DNA of 64,000 nt from assembly GCA_017656295.1 (NCBI GenBank), contig JACDOC010000005.1:62001-126000 (forward strand), written 5' to 3'. Positions 9,072 through 16,783 of this stretch are shown piece by piece (position 1 is the stretch's first letter; each line of letters begins with the position of its first letter). The notes under the pieces were generated by a model. That model did no database searches, was not told where the DNA came from, and was given only the letters and a program-made list of their open reading frames with translations. Source of the DNA: Bacillus sp. (in: firmicutes) (GTDB lineage Bacteria > Bacillota > Bacilli > Bacillales > JACDOC01). The position numbers and the translations under genes are program-made.

Positions 9072-10466
9072 CTAGGTTAGTACGTTTTCCTCTTTCAATT
9101 GGGTGTTGGGTTTCTGCATCTCGCGGATTCCATATGCCACGCGTTTAATATTAAGCAAATGCTGAGGTCCAATATTGTCAGAAGTAATGTTATTACCAAA
9201 AGAACCGCATCCCAATGTCAAGGATGGCTGAATTGCCGTAGTGGCACCGATTCCGCCAAACGTCGTACCGGAATTTATAATAATACGTGCAACCGGTTTA
9301 TCGATGGCGAACGCTTCGATGATCTTTTCGTCTTCAGCGTGAATTCCTAATGTGTGGCCCAGTCCACCCAATTCCAGCAGTTTTACGCAAACATCGCTTC
9401 CTTCATGCCAATCCTTCACGGTATAAAAGGCCAGAATCGGAGACAATTTTTCGATTGAGAATGGATATTCTTTGCCCACGTTCGTTTCTTCGGCAATGAG
9501 CAACTTCGTATCGGATGGAATCTCAAGTCCAGCCATTTCCGCAATCACTTGAGGCGATTTTCCAACGATCTTCGCATTTAACGCCCCGTTTACCATGATG
9601 ATGGAAGCTACCTTTTGTTTTTCCTCCTCATTCAAAAAGTAAGTACCTTGCTCTTTGAACTCGGAAACGACCCGTTCTTTGATGGATTGATCAACGACAA
9701 GAGCTTGTTCGGAAGCACAGATTGTTCCGTTGTCAAAAGTCTTGCTTTCCATAATTTTCCGGACGGTAGTTGGAATATTGGCGCTTTCATGAATATAGAT
9801 CGGTACGTTTCCAGGTCCTACGCCGTATGCCGGCTTTCCAGAACTGTAAGCCGCTTTCACCATACCAGGACCGCCTGTTGCGAGAATGACGTCGGTTAAT
9901 TTATGTTTCATTAACTCATTCGTCGCAGGCAATGTCGGTTGTTTGATGCAAGAAATTAGACCCTTTGGAGCTCCAGCACGCTCTGCCGCTTCTTGCATGA
10001 TTTTTGCCGCTTCCGCTGTGCATTTTGCCGCCGACGGATGCGGGCTAAAAACAATGGCATTTCTTGCCTTCACTGCAATCAATGCTTTAAAAATTGCTGT
10101 TGAAGTAGGATTTGTAGATGGAACGATTCCAGCGACGATCCCTACAGGATGAGCGACTTCCCATACGCGATTTTGTTCATCGCGACGAATTACCCCAACC
10201 GTTTTCATATCTTTGATAGCGTTGTAAACGTCATTGGCGGCGAACAAATTTTTTACCACCTTATCAGGAACATTGCCAAAACCAGTCTCTTCTACTGCCA
10301 TAACCGCCAATCGTTCCGCTTCCTCTCTTGCCGCATTCACCATGCTCTCAACAATCTGGTCAATCTGGCTTTGCGTCATCTTTTGGAGGATTTTTTGCGC
10401 TGATTTAGCTTGTTCAAGGTAGTCTCTTACTTCCTGGATGGATTGCAAATCAATATCACGTATCAC
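9072..10466 (-). CDS. CoA-acylating aldehyde dehydrogenase (acetaldehyde dehydrogenase), copy 1
   Basis: 464 residues, starting with GTG at 10466 after AAAGGTGG. It is a single-domain acylating ALDH, like the N-terminal half of AdhE: nucleotide-binding [43 protein letters not shown], and the catalytic loop [12 protein letters not shown] with Cys250. The reaction is acetaldehyde (or another short aldehyde) + CoA + NAD+ to acyl-CoA + NADH. It carries no microcompartment targeting extension and no fused alcohol dehydrogenase. It is a paralogue of 11884-13275; the N-termini are almost identical. The upstream regions are also related, including a cre-like site. Confidence 0.9.
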   Translation of the reverse strand: MIRDIDLQSIQEVRDYLEQAKSAQKILQKMTQSQIDQIVESMVNAAREEAERLAVMAVEETGFGNVPDKVVKNLFAANDVYNAIKDMKTVGVIRRDEQNRVWEVAHPVGIVAGIVPSTNPTSTAIFKALIAVKARNAIVFSPHPSAAKCTAEAAKIMQEAAERAGAPKGLISCIKQPTLPATNELMKHKLTDVILATGGPGMVKAAYSSGKPAYGVGPGNVPIYIHESANIPTTVRKIMESKTFDNGTICASEQALVVDQSIKERVVSEFKEQGTYFLNEEEKQKVASIIMVNGALNAKIVGKSPQVIAEMAGLEIPSDTKLLIAEETNVGKEYPFSIEKLSPILAFYTVKDWHEGSDVCVKLLELGGLGHTLGIHAEDEKIIEAFAIDKPVARIIINSGTTFGGIGATTAIQPSLTLGCGSFGNNITSDNIGPQHLLNIKRVAYGIREMQKPNTQLKEENVLT

Positions 10467-10792
10467 GTTTGATTACCACCTTTCTAACTGATAGTTGTTT
10501 GATCCTACACAAGTTTCTATAACTGAATAGAACGATTTCGCTATGACATCGGATGATTATTCTGCTAACTTCAGAAAGATCAGCTATTACGCTCTTTTTT
10601 TGGAATACTTCAGCTAACACTTGTCAGCTTTGAAAGCGATTATTTATTTGTCGCTCTAGGGTGACCGCTTCGAGAATTGCGGCTGCAATCCCGAGTATTC
10701 CCTAGACGATACTCCACGCAAGGCTTACTTTCTTGACGTAACAGCAGCAGTTTCATCTGTTGCGTTTTTATCATCGCCTTCCGCATGCTTAA

Positions 10793-10806
10793 TGTAACCG
10801 CTTAAG
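10793..10806. promoter_or_regulatory. cre-like site upstream of aldehyde dehydrogenase copy 1
   Basis: TGTAACCGCTTAAG is a degenerate match to the CcpA site and the counterpart of the better match upstream of copy 2 (13425-13438). It is over 300 bp from the start codon, so its role is uncertain. Confidence 0.4.
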
Positions 10807-11175
10807 AACATCGTTATCCGCTTCGTTGAAATGTAGATTCTCCCAAAAAAATCTCCGTTTTGCCATCGTAAACCTAGAGAAAAGGAAACAATAAACTGGA
10901 GAACAACGAGGAACGGAATATCGTTGCTGAGATTTAAGCAAACTGAACGTGTTGCAAAACTTATATATAGGGGGATAATACAAGGGGAAAAACTCCATAA
11001 CCTTATTTTTTTAAATGATGGAGGGCGTTCTTCCTATGATCGCCCCTTCAGCTCTCTATTTCTCTCATGGCGGCCTATCCTTCCAATGTCTTACAGAGTC
11101 ATTTGCTCCTACACTCCTTCGTTCAACCTATCCATAAGAGGGAGGTCGGACATGCTTCTCTGCTGGTTCTTAACC

Positions 11176-11193
11176 CGGGCGGTGACAGGCACT
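11176..11193 (+). repeat. dispersed GGTGACAGGCAC-type motif, copy 2
   Basis: Reads CGGGCGGTGACAGGCACT. It lies close to the breakpoint-rich alcohol dehydrogenase remnant. Compare copies at 4021, 16513 and 27501. Confidence 0.6.
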
Positions 11194-11204
11194 AAGTCGG
11201 AAAA

Positions 11205-11245
11205 AGAACCCGTATCATTGTATATTAGGCAATGATACAGGTTCT
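11205..11245. terminator. hairpin terminator, probably for the inverted adh remnant
   Basis: AGAACCCGTATCATTG (11205-11220) pairs with CAATGATACAGGTTCT (11230-11245) with one mismatch. On the minus strand the stem is followed by TTTTT. It lies about 40 bp past the stop of the minus-strand alcohol dehydrogenase fragment. Confidence 0.65.
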
Positions 11246-11286
11246 AAAGGTCAATAATGGATGGAGTTTTTGAATAAAAGAAAACT

Positions 11287-11412
11287 TAGTCGTTGGAAAT
11301 AATGACTTTTAATGCTTTTTCTTTTGCAGCGTTGCCAAATACCTCATACGCTTTCATAATGTCTGCAAAAGCAAAGCGATGTGTAATTAATTGTTCCGGT
11401 TTTATTTTTTTA
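11287..11412 (-). pseudogene. zinc alcohol dehydrogenase, C-terminal fragment (inverted)
   Basis: Minus-strand reading gives KPEQLITHRFAFADIMKAYE and then a GNAAKEKALKVIISND end with a TAA stop. This is the classic C-terminus of a medium-chain zinc alcohol dehydrogenase. The adjoining plus-strand frame carries the middle of the same kind of enzyme, so one gene has been split by an inversion at about 11412. Confidence 0.75.
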
Positions 11413-11760
11413 GGACACTTAATTGATGGAACTCAAGCAGAGTATGTAAGAATTCCATACGCAGACAACAGCCTTTATCCAATTCCGGAAGGCGTAGATG
11501 AAGAAGCTCTCGTTATGCTTAGTGACATTCTTCCGACAGGATTTGAAATTGGTGTGTTAAACGGTAAAGTTCAACCTGGACAAACAGTCGCAATTATCGG
11601 AGCTGGTCCCGTAGGCATGGCGGCGCTATTAACAGCTCAGTTTTATTCACCTGCAGAGATTATTATGGTTGATTTAGACGATAACCGTTTAGAAGTTGCC
11701 AAAAAATTAGGTGCAAATCTAAAAACGAATATGGAGGAGAAAAAATGGCAAAAATATTAG
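11413..11760 (+). pseudogene. zinc alcohol dehydrogenase, central fragment
   Basis: From about 11413 the plus strand encodes DGTQAEYVRIPYADNSLYPI...LSDILPTGFE, then a Rossmann motif VAIIGAGPVGMAALLTAQ and VDLDDNRLEVAKKLGA. These are the middle third of a medium-chain NAD(P)-dependent zinc alcohol dehydrogenase. The N-terminal catalytic zinc ligands and the C-terminus are absent from this strand; the C-terminus lies inverted immediately to the left. The last dozen codons diverge. It is non-functional as it stands. Confidence 0.78.
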
Positions 11761-11828
11761 GGAACTAGTAATGGAAAAGCGAAATCCTTATATAGACGAT
11801 TTTTGAATGTAATCATTGCTCATAAATA

Positions 11829-11856
11829 TAAAAAACCCAGCTTATCGCTGGGTTTG
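11829..11856 (-). terminator. rho-independent terminator of aldehyde dehydrogenase copy 2
   Basis: The stem AACCCAGC/GCTGGGTT with loop TTATC is followed on the minus strand by TTTTTTAT. It lies 30 bp past the stop codon at 11884. Confidence 0.88.
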
Positions 11857-11883
11857 TAGTGTAATTATTGTTTTCCTTCTTTC

Positions 11884-13275
11884 TTACTTAGTTAGTACAG
11901 CTTCTTTGCTTACATCTTGTTGTGGCATCTCGCGAACTCCAAATGCAACACGTTTAATGTTGAACAAATGAGTTACTGTAACGTTGTCAGATGTAACGTT
12001 GTTACCGATTGCACCGCATCCAAGTGTCAAGGATGGTTTTACATTCACTGTAGCACCAATTGCACCAAATGTTGTACCAGCATTTACAATAATACGTCCT
12101 GTTGGTTTATCGATTGTATACGCTTCGATCACTTTTTCGTCTTCAGCGTGAATTCCAACTGTGTGACCGAGTCCTCCCACTTCAAGCAGTTTTTGTGCAA
12201 GCTCGCTTGCTTCTTCCCTATCTTTCACTGTATAGAATGCTAGAATTGGAGACAATTTTTCAATGGAGAATGGATATTCTTTACCCACTCCTGTTTCTTC
12301 AGCAACAAGCACCTTCACGTTGGACGGAACCTCAATTCCAGCCATTTCCGCAATTACTTGAGGCGCTTTTCCAACGATCTTCGCATTTAACGCGCCGTTT
12401 ACCATAATGATGGATGCCACTTTTTGTTTTTCATCTTCATTCAAGAAGTAAGCGCCTTGTTGTTTTAACTCAGCAACAACTTTTTCTTTAATAGACCCAT
12501 CAACTAAAAGAGCTTGTTCGGAAGCACAGATTGTTCCATAGTCAAAAGTTTTACTTTGGATGATTAGTTGAACAGCTTTTGCGATATTGGCACTTTCATG
12601 GATATAGACTGGTACGTTTCCAGGTCCTACTCCGTATGCAGGCTTTCCAGAACTGTAAGCCGCTTTCACCAAACCAGGACCTCCCGTTGCTAGAATGACG
12701 TCTGTCAATTTATGTTTCATTAACTCGTTTGTTGCAGCCATTGTTGGTTGCGTGATGCAAGAAATCAACCCCTTTGGAGCCCCTGCGCGCTCTGCTGCTT
12801 CTTGCACGATTCTTGCTGCTTCCGCCGTACATTTTGCAGCAGCCGGATGAGGGCTGAAAATAATGGCATTTCTTGCTTTGACGGCGATTAACGCTTTAAA
12901 GATGGCTGTTGAAGTAGGATTGGTGGATGGGACGATTCCTGCAACGATCCCTACAGGTTGAGCAACTTCCCATACGCGATTTTCTTCATCGCGACGAATT
13001 ACCCCAACCGTTTTCACATCTTTGATAGAGTTGTAAACGTCATTAGCAGCGAAAAGATTTTTCACCGTCTTATCCTTAACATTACCAAAACCAGTCTCTT
13101 CTACTGCCATAGCTGCTAAGCGTTCCGCTTCTTGTTTTGCCGCATTTGCCATGCTTTCAACAATCCGGTCGATTTCACTTTGTGTCATCTTTGCGATGAT
13201 TTTTTGTGCTTCTTTCGCTTGTTCAAGGTAGTCTCTTACTTCTTGGATGGATTGTAAATCAATATCACGGATCAT
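11884..13275 (-). CDS. CoA-acylating aldehyde dehydrogenase (acetaldehyde dehydrogenase), copy 2
   Basis: 463 residues; ATG at 13275 after GAGGAG. Same fold and motifs as the copy at 9072-10466, with Cys250 in [12 protein letters not shown]. Here the residue after FD is Tyr where copy 1 and most relatives have Asn. The [28 protein letters not shown] and SGTTFG-type ([11 protein letters not shown]) elements are conserved. It converts aldehydes to acyl-CoA, for example in ethanol or carbon-source metabolism. It has its own terminator and an upstream cre site, so it is separately transcribed. Of the two copies this one has the better-preserved signals. Confidence 0.9.
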   Translation of the reverse strand: MIRDIDLQSIQEVRDYLEQAKEAQKIIAKMTQSEIDRIVESMANAAKQEAERLAAMAVEETGFGNVKDKTVKNLFAANDVYNSIKDVKTVGVIRRDEENRVWEVAQPVGIVAGIVPSTNPTSTAIFKALIAVKARNAIIFSPHPAAAKCTAEAARIVQEAAERAGAPKGLISCITQPTMAATNELMKHKLTDVILATGGPGLVKAAYSSGKPAYGVGPGNVPVYIHESANIAKAVQLIIQSKTFDYGTICASEQALLVDGSIKEKVVAELKQQGAYFLNEDEKQKVASIIMVNGALNAKIVGKAPQVIAEMAGIEVPSNVKVLVAEETGVGKEYPFSIEKLSPILAFYTVKDREEASELAQKLLEVGGLGHTVGIHAEDEKVIEAYTIDKPTGRIIVNAGTTFGAIGATVNVKPSLTLGCGAIGNNVTSDNVTVTHLFNIKRVAFGVREMPQQDVSKEAVLTK

Positions 13276-13424
13276 GTTTGATTGTCTCCTCTCTGTTTGA
13301 TTCTTATCTTTATAGGCTTCTACTTTAACTGATAGAATAATTTCGTCATGACATCGGATGATTGTTCTTCCTTGATGTCATGTTCATACCAGCAGCAGTT
13401 TTATCATCACCTCCTTCACATATA

Positions 13425-13438
13425 TGTAAGCGCTTAAA
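13425..13438. promoter_or_regulatory. cre site upstream of aldehyde dehydrogenase copy 2
   Basis: TGTAAGCGCTTAAA matches the CcpA consensus at the TGNAANCG core. It lies 150 bp upstream of the ATG and suggests catabolite repression. Confidence 0.55.
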
Positions 13439-13519
13439 AATATGACCAATTCGAGCCGAGTGATAAATCATTCTTTCCGTTTGTTTCTCCCTATTTACTG
13501 CTTGTTGTAATGTTCTGAT

Positions 13520-13634
13520 GACTCCCCGGAATGCTGCCCTCGTATGATTCTATAGGAAAGAACAACCCGAGGGTCAGATGGTTTTCTTTAAACATGCGGG
13601 AATATCCTTTATGCTTATCAAATCGGTTCATCAT
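13520..13634 (-). pseudogene. luciferase-like monooxygenase, 5' remnant (copy 2)
   Basis: A well-formed start (GAGGAGTG before ATGATG at 13634) opens MMNRFDKHKGYSRMF, then a GLFFPIESYEGSIP stretch, the same N-terminus as the remnant at 7144-7569. Similarity then stops at about 13520. The upstream 80 bp also match the region upstream of copy 1 (about 7600-7670), showing that promoter and gene start were duplicated together. Confidence 0.65.
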
Positions 13635-13716
13635 CACTCCTCAATACCTTATATTTATAAATATCCAGAATCATCTATATAATAACATAAAAAAATATAA
13701 ATATCTAGAATTATAG

Positions 13717-14727
13717 ATACCCGTGGTGCTAGTTGAACTTTAACGCTCAACTAGCCTAAGAATCACGAGTGAATAAGCGAGTAAAATGCCATCCAAAGCT
13801 GATTCAAATCCAGAAACAGAGTTGGCTCAAATCTCCTTGATCCGGTACTGATCAATAAGAACTGAAAACACGGTTTCAATGACTTTGCGCTTTCGTTTCA
13901 TCCACCGTTTCCATGCTTTCGATTGGTGGATCTTCTGGTTTTTCAAACGGGCGTCCCAAAAGCGATCTTGTATTCATCATACAGCTTCTTTTGCAAGTCT
14001 TGGCTCACATATCCTTTGTCACCAAGTGCGTACAGATGAGGAAGTTGGGTCATCACGGTTTCTGCAGCTGTCCGGTCGTGGTAGGATGCTTCGGTGACGA
14101 CATATCCCATCGGAAGCGCTTGGTCGGTGATCTGAAGATGAAGCTTCAACCCATAGTAAGCCATCTTTTGGGATGCACAATACCCAATATCGGCGATTCC
14201 TTGAAACCGTTTGACACGATACATTCGTGCGTGGTAGCAGAGTTCAATGGGTAAGCTGTCCACTACTGCATAAGCATGATGTTGTCCGCGTTTGGCTAGT
14301 TGATGTCGTATCCATTTGATGGCAAAGCCAAGATCTCGACAGCGACGGTTATATCGAGAGCGTTCAGGAAATAAATCTTTCGAAAATAAGTTTCCAATCA
14401 CAAATCGGTGCCAAGCTCGTTCGGATGTAAAACCTAACAACTTTCCAAGAACATGGACGGCGATGATGACCTCATCTTCTTGCTTCAAAAAATGGCGATT
14501 TCGGCGTTGAAAATACATCTGAATCAAAGACAATTGTCCAGATACAAAGAAAAGAACAAAATCGCTACATATTGTTTTTGAATTTTCGCTTCGTCTGTTG
14601 TAAAATGAAAATGCTCTTACATGGGATTTCTCCTTTAGAATGTTTGGTAGCACTTTCATTTTAAAGGAGATCCTTCATGCAAGGGCTATTTTTATGCTCT
14701 TCTCATTTTATCTAGCACCACGGGTAT
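13717..14727 (-). mobile_element. IS982-family insertion sequence, degenerate
   Basis: The ends are perfect 16-bp inverted repeats: ATACCCGTGGTGCTAG at 13717-13732 and its complement at 14712-14727. Total length is about 1.0 kb, typical for IS982. No obvious target duplication flanks it (TATAG versus ATCCC), consistent with later rearrangement. The transposase inside is broken. Confidence 0.82.
13740..14683 (-). pseudogene. IS982-family transposase with frameshifts and a stop
   Basis: The longest piece (about 13943-14659) carries EDEVIIAVHVLGKLLGFTSE, then the DDE core VDSLPIELCYHARM...RFQGIADIGYCASQKMAYYGLKLHL and EASYHDRTAAE, as in IS982. The N-terminus in another frame gives a better start (EHFHFTTDEAKIQKQYVAIL). 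The C-terminus continues after a frameshift near 13950 as KAWKRWMKRKRKVIETVF, then crosses a TGA before SVSGFESALDGILLAYSL. At least three disruptions make it inactive. Confidence 0.8.
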
Positions 14728-14800
14728 ATCCCTCAATTGAGAACTGAATTAACTACCTTTCTTTCCTTGGATATTTAAAATGTTTATTATATTTTTTTAA

Positions 14801-14900
14801 CCCCATATTACTTCTTCCTCCATTTATGGATTGTAGGAATCTGAGGTTTTCTGTCAGGTATCTCTATCTTACAACAAGAAGTAAGCTGGGGGCTTTTTTT
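14801..14900 (+). other. possible structured RNA or terminator
   Basis: CCCCATATTACTTCTT (14801-14816) pairs imperfectly with AAGAAGTAAGCTGGGG (14875-14890), enclosing about 58 nt, and is followed by TTTTTTTT. It may be a leader RNA with a terminator or a remnant of one. No known riboswitch signature was recognised and no gene follows closely. Confidence 0.35.
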
Positions 14901-15114
14901 TATGTCAAGAAAAACCTTTCGACATTATTATCTTATACACCAGGCATCGATCCCAGTTATGAAACACCAGGCTAAGGGGCTCTCACTTTTAAGCCAAAAA
15001 CTTGAGGAGAATTTTTCGTTAAACTATAGTTTTACCAAAGTTTGAGGCAGGAAATAAAAAGTAATATAATGAAAGAAAATGGCCAGGATTGCGGCAAAGA
15101 AAAGAGGGACGGTG

Positions 15115-15522
15115 TTGACTGAACAGATCGAGCCAATCATTATTGAAGTGTTGACCGAAACGGTGTCCCCATATTTGATTTATTTGTTTGGATCAACGGT
15201 TGCAGGACATGTTCATCAAGACAGCGACATTGATATCGCTTTTCTCAGCGACCAAAAACAATTGGATCATTATGAACGATTTATGGTTGCGCAAGAATTG
15301 GCATCAAGACTGCACCGGGACGTCGATCTTGTGGACCTCAAACAAGCAAGCACTGTGTTTCAGGCGCAAGTGGTCAGTAACGGCAAAGTCATCTATTGTC
15401 CAAATGAACAGAAAAAAGCAGAATATGAATGGAGAGCCTTGAAGATGTACGCAAAATTGAATGAAGAACGCACGGAAATCTTGCGAAACATTAATGAAAG
15501 CGGGTCGGTTTATGAAAAATGA
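15115..15522 (+). CDS. mntA: MntA-like antitoxin nucleotidyltransferase
   Basis: About 135 residues from TTG at 15115 (LTEQIEPIIIEVL), after AAGAGGGACGGTG; an ATG at 15079 is in frame but poorly supported. It has the minimal nucleotidyltransferase motif YLFGSTVAGHVHQDSDID (GSx10DxD) and the third carboxylate in RDVDLVDL. In MNT-HEPN systems MntA adds AMP to a tyrosine of the HepT RNase to silence it. It overlaps the following hepT by 11 nt, as in functional pairs. The antitoxin seems intact while its toxin is frameshifted. Confidence 0.85.
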   Translation: MTEQIEPIIIEVLTETVSPYLIYLFGSTVAGHVHQDSDIDIAFLSDQKQLDHYERFMVAQELASRLHRDVDLVDLKQASTVFQAQVVSNGKVIYCPNEQKKAEYEWRALKMYAKLNEERTEILRNINESGSVYEK

Positions 15523-15923
15523 TGTCATTTTAAATAAAATTAGCGTGATCGAGCGGTGCATAAAGCGCATTCACGAAGAATATGAGAACAACCCGAACCA
15601 ATTTAGAATACTACACGAAGCAAGACTCCATTATCTTAAATCTCCAACGAGCATGTGAAGCAAGCATCGACCTGGCGATGAACATGGTCGCACAGAAAAA
15701 GCTAGGCCTCCCCCAAAACAGTCGAGACGCTTTTTCTCTTTTAGAAAAGCACGGCATCATCACTCCTTTTCTTTCACAAAAAATGAAAGCGATGGTCGGA
15801 TTTAGAAATATCGCCATTCACGACTACCAGGAGATTAATTTGACAATTTTGCAAAAAATACTTGATCACCATCTAATCGACTTTACCGAGTTCACGAAAG
15901 CGATTCTTTTTTATGAACAGTAA
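15512..15923 (+). pseudogene. hepT: HepT-like HEPN toxin with a frameshift
   Basis: Starts at ATG 15512 as MKNDVILNKISVIERCIKRI and continues to about residue 29, after which a one-base shift near 15600 is needed to reach NLEYYTKQDSIILNLQRACE and the rest. The catalytic HEPN motif RNIAIHDY (Rx4HxY) is preserved at the end, including the tyrosine modified by MntA. Total length would be about 137 residues, normal for HepT. No long homopolymer lies at the shift, so a real mutation is more likely than a base-call error, but this needs checking. Confidence 0.8.
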
Positions 15924-15978
15924 AGCGGACGGTGCAGATGGGCGCCGTCCGAGCATGTTATTTAAGCAAAGACTTAAT

Positions 15979-16107
15979 TCAAGATAGGGACTTCTCATAA
16001 ATCATTATTCCATCTCGCTCAATTTGCCGTTGGATTGCCTTATTCAGCGAATTGAAAGACAGCACATCACACGAATAAATGCCGACAATGTTGTCAATCT
16101 TATTCAT
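15979..16107 (-). pseudogene. nucleotidyltransferase C-terminal remnant
   Basis: 42 codons read MNKIDNIVGIYSCDVLSFNS, then LNKAIQRQIERDGIMIYEK. This resembles the last third of MntA-type nucleotidyltransferases, where the third carboxylate is followed by a helix ending in G..IYEK. The N-terminal GSx10DxD motif is missing. It is fused in mosaic fashion to the Rpn remnant upstream. Confidence 0.4.
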
Positions 16108-16324
16108 GATTTTCCCTTTTTGTTTCCCGTATAATTAATGTACAAATCAATACCGTCTCTTTTGGAAGCTCGGTGTTTTCATATTGCACATCGACAATCC
16201 GATGGCCGCCCGTGTGGTTTAAAATCCCGTTCAAAAACGCGATCGTAATTCGCTTTCGGCTTGGGTGGCCGAACAGCTACTTAAACATAAAATCCATTTT
16301 CAAATCGAGGTATTCTTCTGTCAT
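16108..16324 (-). pseudogene. Rpn/PD-(D/E)XK family transposase-like nuclease, 5' remnant
   Basis: From ATG 16324 (AAAGGATGG upstream) it reads MTEEYLDLKMDFMFK, stop, then LFGHPSRKRITIAFLNGILN and VDVQYENTELPKE. This is the conserved start of Rpn-family recombination-promoting nucleases (DLK.DFAFK.LFG). A TAG replaces the Gln/Asn before LFG, and the remaining about 200 residues are lost. Confidence 0.6.
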
Positions 16325-16394
16325 TGGAGACCATCCTTTCGGGGAAATTTTTGAGAGGAGATAGGTGGATACGATTTTATTAAAGCGGAATGAA

Positions 16395-16532
16395 GGGGGA
16401 AAAACCAAGTATTCAAACAGAATTTTCTGAATAAAGACAAGAAGAGAGCCGAGTGATTTTTTGGAATTACGGACTCTCTTTTTCTGATATTCTAACAATC
16501 TTCGACACACTTCGGGGTGTGCCAGGCACCGA
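16395..16532 (+). repeat. imperfect repeat A1 with GTGCCAGGCACC motif
   Basis: Shares CAAACAGAATTTTC, an AGAGAGCC block, CTCTCTTTTTCT and CAATCTTCGACA with 16648-16740. It ends in the motif GGGTGTGCCAGGCACCGATT (16513-16532), related to the dispersed GGTGACAGGCAC copies. Confidence 0.6.
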
Positions 16533-16647
16533 TTATTTTTCGGCGTACTCTTTTTGCACTTCGTGTTTTTGTTTAATTTTCTCAACAGTTGTATGTAAAC
16601 AGCGTATGTGTGTTGTTACTTCACATAAATACGTTGTAATAGAGGGA

Positions 16648-16740
16648 AAAAATTAAGGGTCCAAACAGAATTTTCCGACAAATAAGAAAGAGAACCCGTC
16701 ATGGCTCTCTGTTTCTAGCAATCTTCGACAAAACTATGGG
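16648..16740 (+). repeat. imperfect repeat A2
   Basis: Second copy of the 16395-16532 element: CCAAACAGAATTTTCCGACA, then a GGCTCTCTGTTTCTAGCAAT block and CTTCGACA. It lacks the terminal GTGCCAGGCACC motif. Confidence 0.55.
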
Positions 16741-16783
16741 TATGATATGCACTGTTTAGCTACCATCTTCGTCTTGTTCGGAG

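Larger units (their letters stand above)
10467..11204. other. long region upstream of the first aldehyde dehydrogenase
   Basis: Contains a segment (about 10520-10560) and a cre-like site (10793-10806) that match the region upstream of the second aldehyde dehydrogenase. A short minus-strand coding-like trace ends about 10620 (ILGIAAAILEAVTLER, interrupted upstream by a stop). A copy of the GGTGACAGGCAC motif lies at 11176-11193. Open frames on the plus strand here have no ribosome binding sites and look spurious. Confidence 0.4.

Noticed and set aside
9886-10152. Plus-strand frames opposite the aldehyde dehydrogenases
   Set aside because: Antisense shadows of the conserved dehydrogenase genes; no start signals.
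10924-11235. 103-codon plus-strand frame
   Set aside because: Includes a terminator and the GGTGACAGGCAC motif, with no ribosome binding site and no recognisable domain.
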